Positions 1-6,302 of a stretch of 8,500 nucleotides of DNA are shown here, piece by piece. The position numbers were made by a program, and so were the translations under genes. Under the pieces are notes generated by a model. That model worked only from the letters and a program-made list of their open reading frames with translations. It had not been told where the DNA came from and made no database searches. The first letter of the stretch is position 1, and every line of letters starts with the position of its first letter. Source of the stretch: Phenylobacterium sp. Lineage in GTDB: Bacteria; Pseudomonadota; Alphaproteobacteria; Caulobacterales; Caulobacteraceae. Where the stretch lies: positions 1 through 8,500 of the forward strand of contig JAHUZY010000251.1 of the NCBI GenBank assembly GCA_019264505.1. Reading direction: 5' to 3'.

Positions 1-772
1 CCTCGGCCTGGCTGGCCCGCACATGACTGGCGCCGGTCTGGGCGCCCCAGAGGATCAAGGGGCTCACCAGCAGGGCCAGGGCCAGCAGGGCGGGCCGGCG
101 CAGGTCGCGGCGCCCCAGGGGCTCCCGCCGGTCGGGATCGAACGCTCCCTGAAGCAGGTTGAGGACAGGACTGACCGCCGCATCGGCCAGGGCGCGCTCC
201 AGGGCGTGGCCTGCCAGGGTCTGAGCCGGCCGGGCGCCAACCACGGCGGCCACCAGGTCGGCCTCGCCGGTGAAGGCCAGGCGACGGCCGCGCACGGCGG
301 TGAGGCCGCTGAATTCCGCCGTGACGATGATCGAGCCCCCATCCGGATCCTCTGGCGGTTCGGGCAGGGCCAGGCAGTCGGGAATGACCAGGTCCGGGGT
401 GATCCCATGCAGGGCCGCGCTGTCGAGCCAGGCCTGCATACGGGCAGCCGACACCACCACCGCCAGCCGCTGGCCATCGGCCTCGGCCTGACCCAGCGCC
501 AGATGCGCCCCCGCCGCGCTGGTCATCTGGTCCTCCAGTTGCGCCAGGGCCGCCGCGCGGGCCTGGGCCTCCGACGCGGCCTTGACCGGAACCCAGCGGA
601 TCAAAACCTCGGCGCCCGGGATGACCAGGACATTGCGCATGGGGGTCAGGGCCGAGGCCTCCTGCACCGGCAAGATGCCGCGCCCCACCACCGATCCGAG
701 CTCGTCGAGGATCAGATAGGTCGGCTCGGCGTCCGGCGCGGCGCCGGCGAGGACGATGCGAGTTCGGTTCAT
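1..772 (-). CDS. gspL: GspL, T2SS inner-membrane assembly platform protein (partial, 5' part)
   Basis: GspL is a bitopic inner-membrane protein whose cytoplasmic actin-like domain binds the ATPase GspE and couples it to GspF, GspM and the pseudopilus. The reading frame is open from the ATG at 772 to the window edge, giving 257 codons without a stop. It begins MNRTRIVLAG. An acidic/hydrophobic cytoplasmic region is followed by the GspL-like NLLQGAFDP motif at residues 205-213, then a basic stretch (GRRDLRRP, 220-227) and one membrane helix at about 228-245, positive side inward. The periplasmic ferredoxin-like domain lies outside the window. The start codon overlaps the gspK stop as ATGA, so translation is probably coupled; only a weak purine run precedes it. 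Identity rests on motif, topology and position after gspK; sequence similarity across GspL proteins is generally low. Confidence 0.9.
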   Translation of the reverse strand, partial: MNRTRIVLAGAAPDAEPTYLILDELGSVVGRGILPVQEASALTPMRNVLVIPGAEVLIRWVPVKAASEAQARAAALAQLEDQMTSAAGAHLALGQAEADGQRLAVVVSAARMQAWLDSAALHGITPDLVIPDCLALPEPPEDPDGGSIIVTAEFSGLTAVRGRRLAFTGEADLVAAVVGARPAQTLAGHALERALADAAVSPVLNLLQGAFDPDRREPLGRRDLRRPALLALALLVSPLILWGAQTGASHVRASQAE

Positions 773-1749
773 TCGTCGTAGGTCCATCGGCGGGCGACCA
801 GGCGGACCTGGCCGGAAGGGTCGACCTCGAACAGGCCGCTGGCGACCACCTCGGCGTCGAGATAGGTCACCTCGGTCTGTAAAGTGAAGTAGCGGCTGGT
901 CGCCTTGACCTGGCCGGGATCGGCGGGGATGTGCTCGGCCAGGGCCGGCGTGGCCCAGAATGACTCTACGCTCCAGCCGCCCGCGGGCCGGGACTCGACC
1001 ACGCGCCGGGCGAGCGCCGGGCTCACGCCGCCCTCGGTCAGCATGGTGATCAGCACCGCCTTGTCCGGCGTCAGCGTGTTCACATTGATCGGCGACAGGT
1101 CGCTGGTCGGCAGGGCGCACGCCACGGGCCTGAGGCGCTCATAGATCGCCGGGGTGAAGCCGCGGATCGACCGCACCTCACTGACCTCGGCCAGCAGGGT
1201 CCCGCCGGTGCGGTAGGCGGGCGCCCCGGCCAGATAGGCCTCGTCCTCGGCCCCGCCGCTCTCGCGCACACCGTCGCTGTCGATCCAGTCGGTGAGGGCC
1301 GCAGCCAGCATCTCAGCCTCCCGCGGGGCCACCCCTAGCGCCGACAGCAGGGCGATGAACTGGGCGACGCCTGTCTCCCGACGGCCGAGCACCTCGCCTG
1401 CGCCCTGGACGACGCTGTTGAGGTTGAAACAGGCCCCGCCATCGGCGAGGCGGCCCTGGATCAGGCCGTTCTCCACCGGAAAGCTGAAGGGCCGGTCGGC
1501 CCAGCCGCCATCCAGGGTCAGGCGTTCCTGGCCACCGATCAGCCGGCCGATCTGTCCCGCCGCCAGGGTCTCGGCCCCCAGCGCATACCAGCGGGCCTGG
1601 CCCACGGCCTCGGCGTTGGCGGCCCGGCGAATGCCAAAGCGGATGTCGTCGAGCACCACGGCGGCCAGGGTCGCCAGCACCGCCACGAGAAGCAGCACGG
1701 TCAGCAGGGCGACGCCGCGCTCGGAGGTCCTGTCGGCTCGCCCGCTCAT
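769..1749 (-). CDS. gspK: GspK, minor pseudopilin at the pseudopilus tip
   Basis: GspK is the largest minor pseudopilin and caps the pseudopilus together with GspI and GspJ. The 326-residue length is typical. A short basic leader ends in RG (residues 11-12), followed by the hydrophobic helix VALLTVLLLVAV, so GspO should cut after Gly12. Mature position 5 is Thr17 rather than the Glu found in the other pseudopilins, a known GspK trait. Family blocks are FNLNSVVQ (108-115), the acidic LTDWIDSDG (152-160), LAEVSEVRSIRGF (186-198), INVNT (221-225) and SRYFTL (285-290). The large alpha-helical insert usual for GspK fits residues about 125-240. Cys107 and Cys211 are the only cysteines. The start overlaps the gspJ stop by 4 nt (ATGA), and the stop overlaps the gspL start the same way. 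Confidence 0.96.
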   Translation of the reverse strand: MSGRADRTSERGVALLTVLLLVAVLATLAAVVLDDIRFGIRRAANAEAVGQARWYALGAETLAAGQIGRLIGGQERLTLDGGWADRPFSFPVENGLIQGRLADGGACFNLNSVVQGAGEVLGRRETGVAQFIALLSALGVAPREAEMLAAALTDWIDSDGVRESGGAEDEAYLAGAPAYRTGGTLLAEVSEVRSIRGFTPAIYERLRPVACALPTSDLSPINVNTLTPDKAVLITMLTEGGVSPALARRVVESRPAGGWSVESFWATPALAEHIPADPGQVKATSRYFTLQTEVTYLDAEVVASGLFEVDPSGQVRLVARRWTYDE

Positions 1750-2327
1750 GCGCCGCCATCCGGCAGCAGCACGAGCTGCGTCACCTCGCCGAAGTCTTCC
1801 AGGCTCATGTCGAGGCGGATCGCCTGCGGTAGGGCGCGGTCCGCCGTCGGCGCCCAGGCCGGCGCCCAGGACCCTCGGGCGTAGAAGGCGACGTTCAGGC
1901 TGCGCACCCCCCGCAACACCACCTGGGGCTCCCCCAGGGCCGCGCCATCCAGGGCCGGGCGGGCGCGGCGTTCCAGCCGGTCTTCCACCAGGCGGTATTC
2001 CACATATTGCAGCGAGGCCCGCGGCGCGGCGTCAGGATTGTCCCAGCCGCGACGGGTGAAGGCCAGAACCGGCGCAGCGTCGCTCTCGCCGCCTGAGAGG
2101 CTGCGGCCAGGGGCGCCGCCATCGGCGCGGGTGCGGCGGTCGGCGGCCTGTTCGAGATCGGTCTTGATCAGGGCCCGCGCGCTCTGCAGGGCGGCGATCT
2201 CATCCATCCGCTCGCGCACGACCGCGCGGTTGTCGGCGGCGAAGCCCAGCACGGCCACGCCAGCCGCCGAGAGCAGGCTGAAGACCAGCAGGGCCACCAG
2301 CATCTCCACCAGGGTGAAGCCCTTCAT
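1746..2327 (-). CDS. gspJ: GspJ, minor pseudopilin
   Basis: GspJ joins GspI and GspK in the tip complex that starts pseudopilus assembly in the inner membrane. The protein has 193 residues. It begins MKG followed by FTLVEMLVALLVFSLL, a class III (prepilin) signal with a three-residue leader, cleavage after Gly3 and Glu at mature position 5. The C-terminal beta-rich domain carries the usual GspJ blocks: YVEYRLVEDRLERR (108-121), VRSLNVAFYARGSW (141-154) and an end rich in beta strands (LPQAIRLDMSLED, 166-178). The ATG overlaps the gspI stop by 4 nt, and the TGA overlaps the gspK ATG by 4 nt. No good Shine-Dalgarno precedes it, only a G7 run three bases upstream, so re-initiation after gspI is the likely mode. 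Confidence 0.96.
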   Translation of the reverse strand: MKGFTLVEMLVALLVFSLLSAAGVAVLGFAADNRAVVRERMDEIAALQSARALIKTDLEQAADRRTRADGGAPGRSLSGGESDAAPVLAFTRRGWDNPDAAPRASLQYVEYRLVEDRLERRARPALDGAALGEPQVVLRGVRSLNVAFYARGSWAPAWAPTADRALPQAIRLDMSLEDFGEVTQLVLLPDGGA

Positions 2328-2689
2328 GCGCCCCCCCGGAAGACGGTGACTTCGGCCAGCGTGCGCGGCTCACTGCCCCCCAGGACCCGGATATCGATCC
2401 GCAGCAGGCCCTGGTCCGCCGGCGCCGTGGTCCGTCGCCAAATCCAGTCCTGGTCACCGAGCCGCACCTGGCCCTCGGTCTCCCCGAGCGTCGGCGGCTC
2501 AGGCGAGATCAGCGATTCCACCGCGGCGTTCTCGGCCACCATAGCCGCCAGGGTGCGGGTCTCCAGCAGTTGAGCCGTGCGGGTATTCTCGCCGGCCAGG
2601 TTCAGGAGCGCGAGCACCACCAGGCTGAAGACCGCCAGGGCGACCAGCAGCTCGATGAGGGTGAAGCCCTGTTCAGCCGGCCGGGGCAT
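2324..2689 (-). CDS. gspI: GspI, minor pseudopilin
   Basis: GspI nucleates the tip complex with GspJ and GspK. The protein is 121 residues, normal for the family. The leader MPRPAEQG is followed by FTLIELLVALAVFSLVVLAL: cleavage after Gly8, Glu at mature position 5. The region TLAAMVAENAAVE (46-58) matches the conserved GspI helix with Ala-Glu-Asn, and RLGDQDWIWRR (76-86) matches the strand with conserved Trp. The ATG at 2689 is supported by GAGGTG seven bases upstream, inside gspH; the gene overlaps the gspH end by 17 nt. Its last codons run through a G7 tract and the stop overlaps the gspJ start by 4 nt. Confidence 0.96.
   Translation of the reverse strand: MPRPAEQGFTLIELLVALAVFSLVVLALLNLAGENTRTAQLLETRTLAAMVAENAAVESLISPEPPTLGETEGQVRLGDQDWIWRRTTAPADQGLLRIDIRVLGGSEPRTLAEVTVFRGGA
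2331..2337 (-). other. G7 homopolymer at the gspI/gspJ junction
   Basis: Seven G residues on the coding strand lie in the last codons of gspI, ending three bases before the gspJ ATG. A one-base gain here, or a -1 ribosomal shift, would put gspI directly in frame with gspJ and skip the gspI stop. Whether slippage happens cannot be told from one sequence. Confidence 0.8.
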
Positions 2690-3170
2690 CGAGCCGCACC
2701 TCGCCGCTCACATCGACAGAGACGGTCATCTGCTGATCGGCGCGCGACAGCGTCACCTTGGCGGGCTCAGCCGATCCGGTGGGGTCGAACCGCACGGCGT
2801 CCCGGCCGGGCGCGGCGCTCAGCTGGGCCCGAACGCCCTCGGGCCAGACATGCTTCTCGAAAGGCCCGGCCTCCAGCGGCTCCCATCGCCCCCGCCGCAG
2901 CACCCGGAAGGCATAGCCCTGGGCGTCCAGCGAAACCTCCACGGCCCGGTTTGTGAGCAGGGATTCCTCCCGGGCGCGGACAAACCGTCCGGCCAGGGCC
3001 TCGGCCTCCCGGCGCACCTCGCCGCGGCCGTCCGGCGCGGTCATCACCACGGCCGCGCCCATCAGACCCAGGATGACAAGCACCACCATCAGCTCCACCA
3101 GGGTGAAGCCGGCCTCAGCACGGCGGCGCGTCCTGGGGACGGCCTCAGTTCCAGTTGCCGATGTCCGCAT
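2673..3170 (-). CDS. gspH: GspH, minor pseudopilin
   Basis: GspH is a minor pseudopilin thought to sit between the GspG shaft and the GspI-J-K tip. The frame stays open upstream to 3302, but the chosen ATG at 3170 gives 165 residues, a normal length, and has GAAGG five bases upstream. The leader is then 21 residues and ends RRRAEAG, followed by FTLVELMVVLVILGLMGAAV with Glu at mature position 5; cleavage is expected after Gly21. Downstream, LAGRFVRAREESLLTNRAVEV and the C-terminal VRFDPTGSA strand-turn are GspH-like. With this start the gene overlaps gspG by 26 nt. The start is the uncertain part: no ATG, GTG or TTG in frame lies between 3167 and the gspG stop, so some overlap seems real. The DNA for the signal helix is nearly identical to that in gspG. 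Confidence 0.9.
   Translation of the reverse strand: MRTSATGTEAVPRTRRRAEAGFTLVELMVVLVILGLMGAAVVMTAPDGRGEVRREAEALAGRFVRAREESLLTNRAVEVSLDAQGYAFRVLRRGRWEPLEAGPFEKHVWPEGVRAQLSAAPGRDAVRFDPTGSAEPAKVTLSRADQQMTVSVDVSGEVRLDAPAG
2697..2702 (-). promoter_or_regulatory. Ribosome binding site of gspI
   Basis: GAGGTG on the minus strand lies seven bases before the gspI ATG at 2689, inside the coding sequence of gspH. It is one of the best Shine-Dalgarno matches in the window. Confidence 0.6.
3070..3110. repeat. Imperfect 41-bp direct repeat, copy in gspH
   Basis: Partner of the copy at 3509-3549, with three mismatches. It encodes the start of the mature GspH helix and the residues just before it. Both copies point the same way, so recombination between them would delete rather than invert the DNA between. 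Confidence 0.85.
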
Positions 3171-3591
3171 CGTCGCCTTCGCCGCCCTTGGCCCCGTCGG
3201 CGCCGAAGGAATAGACATCAAACCGGCCCCGCTCGCCGGGATAGGCGTACTGATAGGGATTGCCCCAAGGGTCCTCAGGCAGGCGGCGGATATAGCCGCC
3301 ATCCCGATAGCGGTCGGCCCGGGGCGCGCCGGCCGGAAGCTGGGTCAGGGCCGCCAGGCCCTGGTCGGTGGTCGGATAGGCCAGCATCTCCAGGCGGTAG
3401 GTGTCCAGGGCCTGCTCCAGGGTGGAGATATCGGCCTTGGCCTTCTCGCGCATGGCGCGGTCCTGGCTGGGCAGCACATTGATCATCACCACCGTGGCCA
3501 GCAGGCCGAGGATGACGACCACCACCATGAGCTCCACCAGGGTGAAGCCCGCTTCCGAGGCTGGCCGGGAACGCAGCTTGCGTCGGGTCAT
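3145..3591 (-). CDS. gspG: GspG, major pseudopilin
   Basis: GspG polymerises in the inner membrane into the shaft of the periplasmic pseudopilus that drives secretion. With the ATG at 3591 the protein has 148 residues: a 15-residue basic leader ending ASEAG, then FTLVELMVVVVILGLLATVV with Glu at mature position 5. Hallmarks of GspG follow in order: YPTTDQGLAAL, a GGYIRRLPEDPWGNPYQY block, PGERGRFDVYSFGADG, and the C-terminal acidic loop GGEGDDADIGNW, which in characterised GspG proteins binds the stabilising calcium ion. The start was chosen because GGAG lies five bases upstream. A GTG at 3609, also preceded by AGGA, would add six residues (leader MFEGAL) and cannot be excluded. This gene has the clearest spacing and ribosome site of the window, which suits the most abundant pilin-like subunit. 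Confidence 0.97.
   Translation of the reverse strand: MTRRKLRSRPASEAGFTLVELMVVVVILGLLATVVMINVLPSQDRAMREKAKADISTLEQALDTYRLEMLAYPTTDQGLAALTQLPAGAPRADRYRDGGYIRRLPEDPWGNPYQYAYPGERGRFDVYSFGADGAKGGEGDDADIGNWN
3176..3180 (-). promoter_or_regulatory. Ribosome binding site of gspH
   Basis: GAAGG on the minus strand lies five bases before the ATG at 3170, inside the end of gspG. It supports the shorter gspH product over an upstream extension to 3302. Confidence 0.5.
3509..3549. repeat. Imperfect 41-bp direct repeat, copy in gspG
   Basis: This stretch encodes the prepilin-type signal helix of GspG. It matches 3070-3110 in gspH at 38 of 41 positions by eye; the last 20 bases are identical. The two copies are 439 bp apart and lie in the same codon phase relative to their own genes. 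The shorter core agggtgaagcc also occurs in gspI (2658-2668) and gspJ (2312-2322). Shared coding for the same peptide explains it. Confidence 0.85.
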
Positions 3592-3596
3592 GAGGG

Positions 3597-3600
3597 CTCC
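3597..3600 (-). promoter_or_regulatory. Ribosome binding site of gspG
   Basis: GGAG on the minus strand sits five bases before the ATG at 3591. It decides that start over the GTG at 3609. It lies in the 26-nt gap behind gspF, the only gap longer than two bases between genes in the window. Confidence 0.65.
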
Positions 3601-3617
3601 TTCGAACACGACAATTC

Positions 3618-4823
3618 CTAGCCCATGGCCAGGGTGTTGATCTGCAGAATGGGCAGCAGGATGGACAGGACGATCACCGCCACCAGACCGCCCATGAGAA
3701 TGATGATCGCCGGCTCCAGCAGGCTGAGCGCCACGGCGGTGAAGGTCGCGAACTCGCGCTCCATATACTCCGCCGCCCGACCGAGCATCAGCTCGACCCG
3801 GCCGCTGTTCTCGCCGCTGGCGGTCATATAGACGAGCAGCGGCGGGAAGACCGCCACCTTGCGCATGGCTGAGGATAGCGCCCCGCCCTCGCGTATCATC
3901 TCGGCCATGTCCACCGTGGCCTGGCGCAGGACGTGGTTGTGGATGGTCGGCGCGGTGATCTGCAGGCCCTCCAGGATCGGCAGGCCGCTAGCGATCATGG
4001 TCGAGAGCGTCCGGGCCAGCCGTGCGGCATGCAGGTCGCGGGTCAGGCGGCCCAGGATGGGAAGGCGCAGCATGAGCGCGTCGGCCTTCATCCGGATGTC
4101 CGGCCGGTGCAGGGCGCGGGCCGCCATGAAGCCGGCCACCACCAGGACCAGCAGCATGACGAGGCCATAGCTGCGTATCGCCTCGGAGGTTCCGATCACC
4201 AGCCGCGTCAGCAGGGGCAGGGTCTGGCCCATGGATTCGAACTGATCGACCACCTTGGGCACCACGAAGGTCATCAGGGCCAGGACCACCAGCAGGGCGG
4301 TGGCCGCCAGGACGGCGGGATAGACCAGGGCCGCGGTCACCTTGCTCTGGGCCTGCTGGTCGCGCTCCAGCAGGTCGGCCAGGCGTTCCAGGATCGATGG
4401 CAGGGCGCCGGAGCCTTCGCCGGCCGCCACCATGGCCCGGTAAAGGGGCGGAAAGGCCCGCCCCTGTCGCGCCATGGCGTCGGACAGGCGATAGCCTTCG
4501 AGAACGCCGCTATGGACGCCCATCAGGGCGTTGCGCACGGCAGGCTTCTCGGCCTGGACGGCGATGGTGCGCAGGGCTTCTTCCAGGGGCGCGACGGCCA
4601 CCAGGGTGGCGAGTTGCCGGGTGACCAGCGCCAGCGAGCGCGCATCCAGACGCCCGCCGAACAGGCCTGCCGAACCGGCCTTGGCCTTGCCCGGCGACAG
4701 GCGGATTCCGGCCAGACGACGGCGCTCCAGGGTCGCCCGCGCGGCGGCCTCGTCGGCTGCGGTCAGGTGGCCGGTGCGGGTGCGGCCGGCCAGATCCAGG
4801 GCGACATAGTCAAAGCTGGCCAT
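3618..4823 (-). CDS. gspF: GspF, T2SS inner-membrane platform protein
   Basis: GspF is the polytopic core of the inner-membrane platform; it contacts GspE and GspL and is thought to transmit ATPase motion to the growing pseudopilus. The 401 residues match the family length. The N-terminus FDYVALDLAGRTRTGHL is the usual GspF opening. Two repeated cytoplasmic T2SSF domains follow, at about 64-187 and 267-390, each with the Phe-Pro-Pro-Leu and Gly-Glu-x-Ser-Gly signature (FPPLYRAMVAAGEGSGAL at 124-141; FPPLLVYMTASGENSGRVEL at 326-345). Membrane helices are seen at about 165-189, 219-237 and 372-393. The ATG lies inside the end of gspE, overlapping by 14 nt, with AGGAAGG five bases upstream. Related PilC proteins of type IV pili share the fold, but the neighbours settle the assignment. 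Confidence 0.97.
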   Translation of the reverse strand: MASFDYVALDLAGRTRTGHLTAADEAAARATLERRRLAGIRLSPGKAKAGSAGLFGGRLDARSLALVTRQLATLVAVAPLEEALRTIAVQAEKPAVRNALMGVHSGVLEGYRLSDAMARQGRAFPPLYRAMVAAGEGSGALPSILERLADLLERDQQAQSKVTAALVYPAVLAATALLVVLALMTFVVPKVVDQFESMGQTLPLLTRLVIGTSEAIRSYGLVMLLVLVVAGFMAARALHRPDIRMKADALMLRLPILGRLTRDLHAARLARTLSTMIASGLPILEGLQITAPTIHNHVLRQATVDMAEMIREGGALSSAMRKVAVFPPLLVYMTASGENSGRVELMLGRAAEYMEREFATFTAVALSLLEPAIIILMGGLVAVIVLSILLPILQINTLAMG

Positions 4824-6300
4824 GACCGCCTTCCTGGCGAGTGACCCGCAGGGCTTCCTCCACCGTGGTCAGGCCTTCGAGCACACAGGCCCGGGCCTGG
4901 GCCGACAGGCTGCCGCCGCCAGAGGCGACCCCGGCCGCGGCGATGGCCGCCTCATCGGCGTTGTCGCCGATCAGACGGCGCACATGGTCGTCGATCCACA
5001 GGGCCTCATAGATGCCAACCCGGCCCGCATAGCCCGTCTGACCGCAGTCGGGGCAGCCCTGGGCGCGGTAGAGGACCTGGCCCTCGGCCACGCCGGCCTG
5101 TCGGGCGGTGACGGCATCGGCCGGCTCGGCCCGCCGGCAGCTGGGGCACAGGCGGCGCAGCAGGCGCTGGGCCAGGATCAGCCGCACGGTGGAGGCCAGG
5201 AGGAAGGGCTCGACCCCCATGTCGCGCAGGCGAGTCACCGCGCCGGCCGCATCATTGGTGTGCACCGTGGACAGCACCAGGTGGCCGGTGAGGCTGGCCT
5301 GAACGGCGATCTGGGCGGTCTCCACATCGCGGATTTCGCCGACCATGACCACGTCGGGGTCCTGGCGCAGGATGGCCCGCAGGCCGGCGGCGAAGGTCAT
5401 GCCGACCTTGGCGTTGACCTGTGTCTGGCCGACGCCCGGCACAGCGTACTCCACCGGATCCTCGATGGTGAGGATGTTGCGGCTGGCGTCGTTGAGCAGG
5501 CTCAGGCCCGCATAGAGGGTGGTGGTCTTGCCCGAGCCGGTCGGGCCGGTGACCAGGATCACGCCGTTCGGTTCAGCCAGGGCCCGCTGAAAGGCGGCCA
5601 GGACCTCAGGGCCCATGCCCAGCTCCGGCAGGGGGATGCCCGCCTGCTCCTGGTCGAGGATCCGCATCACCACCCGCTCGCCCGCCCGCGACGGCAGGGT
5701 GGAGACCCGCACATCCAGGCTGCGGCCGCCCAGCGCCAGGGAGATGCGACCGTCCTGCGGCACGCGCCGCTCGGCGATATCCAGCCGCGCCATGACCTTG
5801 ATACGGCTGACGATCAGCGGGCTCAGCCGCGGCGACAGGCTGAGGACCTCGCGCAGGACGCCGTCGATCCGCAGCCGGATGACCAGGGCGGTCTCGAAGG
5901 ACTCGATATGAACGTCGGACGCGCCGCGGCGGATGGCCTCGGCGATCACCCCGTTGATCAGGCGGATGATCGGGGCGTCGTCCTGACTGTCCAGAAGGTC
6001 GGCGGCGGCGGGAATGTCGTCGGCCAGGCTGTCGAGGCCGCCGGGCATGTCCAGGTCCTCAGCGCCGCCAGCCGGCAGGCCGTCGTCGGCATAGGTCTCC
6101 GACAGCCGCCGCTCGAACTCCGCCCGCGGCAGGGACTGGACGCTGAGCGCACGGCCAAGGGTCCGCCGGGCCTCCACCAGGGCCAGGGGATCGGCGCCTT
6201 CGCGCAGGCCCACATGGGCGACCTCGTCGACCGCGAGCAGCACCACGCCATGTCGCTTGGCGAAGCCGTAGGGCAGCAGGGGATGGGCGGCGCGCTCCAT
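4810..6300 (-). CDS. gspE: GspE, T2SS secretion ATPase
   Basis: GspE is the cytoplasmic hexameric ATPase that powers pseudopilus assembly, docked to the membrane through GspL. The protein has 496 residues, the usual size. The N-terminal domain begins with LPYGFAKRHGVVLL (9-22), typical of the GspL-binding part. The catalytic half holds Walker A GPTGSGKTT (252-260), the Asp box ILTIEDPVEY (276-285), the Walker B region DPDVVMVGEIRD (314-325; Glu322 catalytic type) and the His box STVHTND (344-350). A zinc-binding tetracysteine motif is intact: CPSC (385-388) and CPDC (416-419). This C-M domain is characteristic of GspE and PilB relatives. The start ATG follows the gspD stop after two bases, with only GGTGGG as a poor ribosome site, so coupling to gspD is likely. 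The end overlaps gspF by 14 nt. Confidence 0.98.
   Translation of the reverse strand: MERAAHPLLPYGFAKRHGVVLLAVDEVAHVGLREGADPLALVEARRTLGRALSVQSLPRAEFERRLSETYADDGLPAGGAEDLDMPGGLDSLADDIPAAADLLDSQDDAPIIRLINGVIAEAIRRGASDVHIESFETALVIRLRIDGVLREVLSLSPRLSPLIVSRIKVMARLDIAERRVPQDGRISLALGGRSLDVRVSTLPSRAGERVVMRILDQEQAGIPLPELGMGPEVLAAFQRALAEPNGVILVTGPTGSGKTTTLYAGLSLLNDASRNILTIEDPVEYAVPGVGQTQVNAKVGMTFAAGLRAILRQDPDVVMVGEIRDVETAQIAVQASLTGHLVLSTVHTNDAAGAVTRLRDMGVEPFLLASTVRLILAQRLLRRLCPSCRRAEPADAVTARQAGVAEGQVLYRAQGCPDCGQTGYAGRVGIYEALWIDDHVRRLIGDNADEAAIAAAGVASGGGSLSAQARACVLEGLTTVEEALRVTRQEGGHGQL
4829..4835 (-). promoter_or_regulatory. Ribosome binding site of gspF
   Basis: AGGAAGG on the minus strand lies five bases before the gspF ATG at 4823, inside the last codons of gspE. 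It supports the 14-nt overlapping start. Confidence 0.6.
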
Positions 6301-6302
6301 CT

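Noticed and set aside
23..781. A 252-codon plus-strand frame at the left end.
   Set aside because: It is opposite gspL, which is open across the whole stretch and carries the NLLQG motif and a membrane helix. The plus-strand product is Gly/Gln-rich with no domain.
1292..2059. A 255-codon plus-strand frame opposite gspK and gspJ.
   Set aside because: Arg/Ala/Ser/Pro-rich shadow without motifs; the minus-strand genes fully explain the region.
3171..3302. Longer gspH start at 3302 adding 44 residues.
   Set aside because: It would overlap gspG by more than 150 nt and give an unusually long prepilin leader; the ATG at 3170 has a ribosome site and a normal product length.
2577..3482. A 301-codon plus-strand frame opposite gspG, gspH and gspI.
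   Set aside because: It crosses three well-supported pseudopilin genes and encodes Arg/Pro/Gly-rich low-complexity sequence.
769..4823. Type IV pilus assembly genes rather than T2SS.
   Set aside because: The pilin-like proteins come as a G-H-I-J-K set with GspG and GspK hallmarks, between a PDZ-type GspC, a GspD secretin and GspL; this order is specific to T2SS.
3933..4844. A 303-codon plus-strand frame opposite gspF.
   Set aside because: Same shadow effect; composition rich in Gly, Gln and His, no domain, no ribosome site that stands out, and full overlap with a clear GspF.
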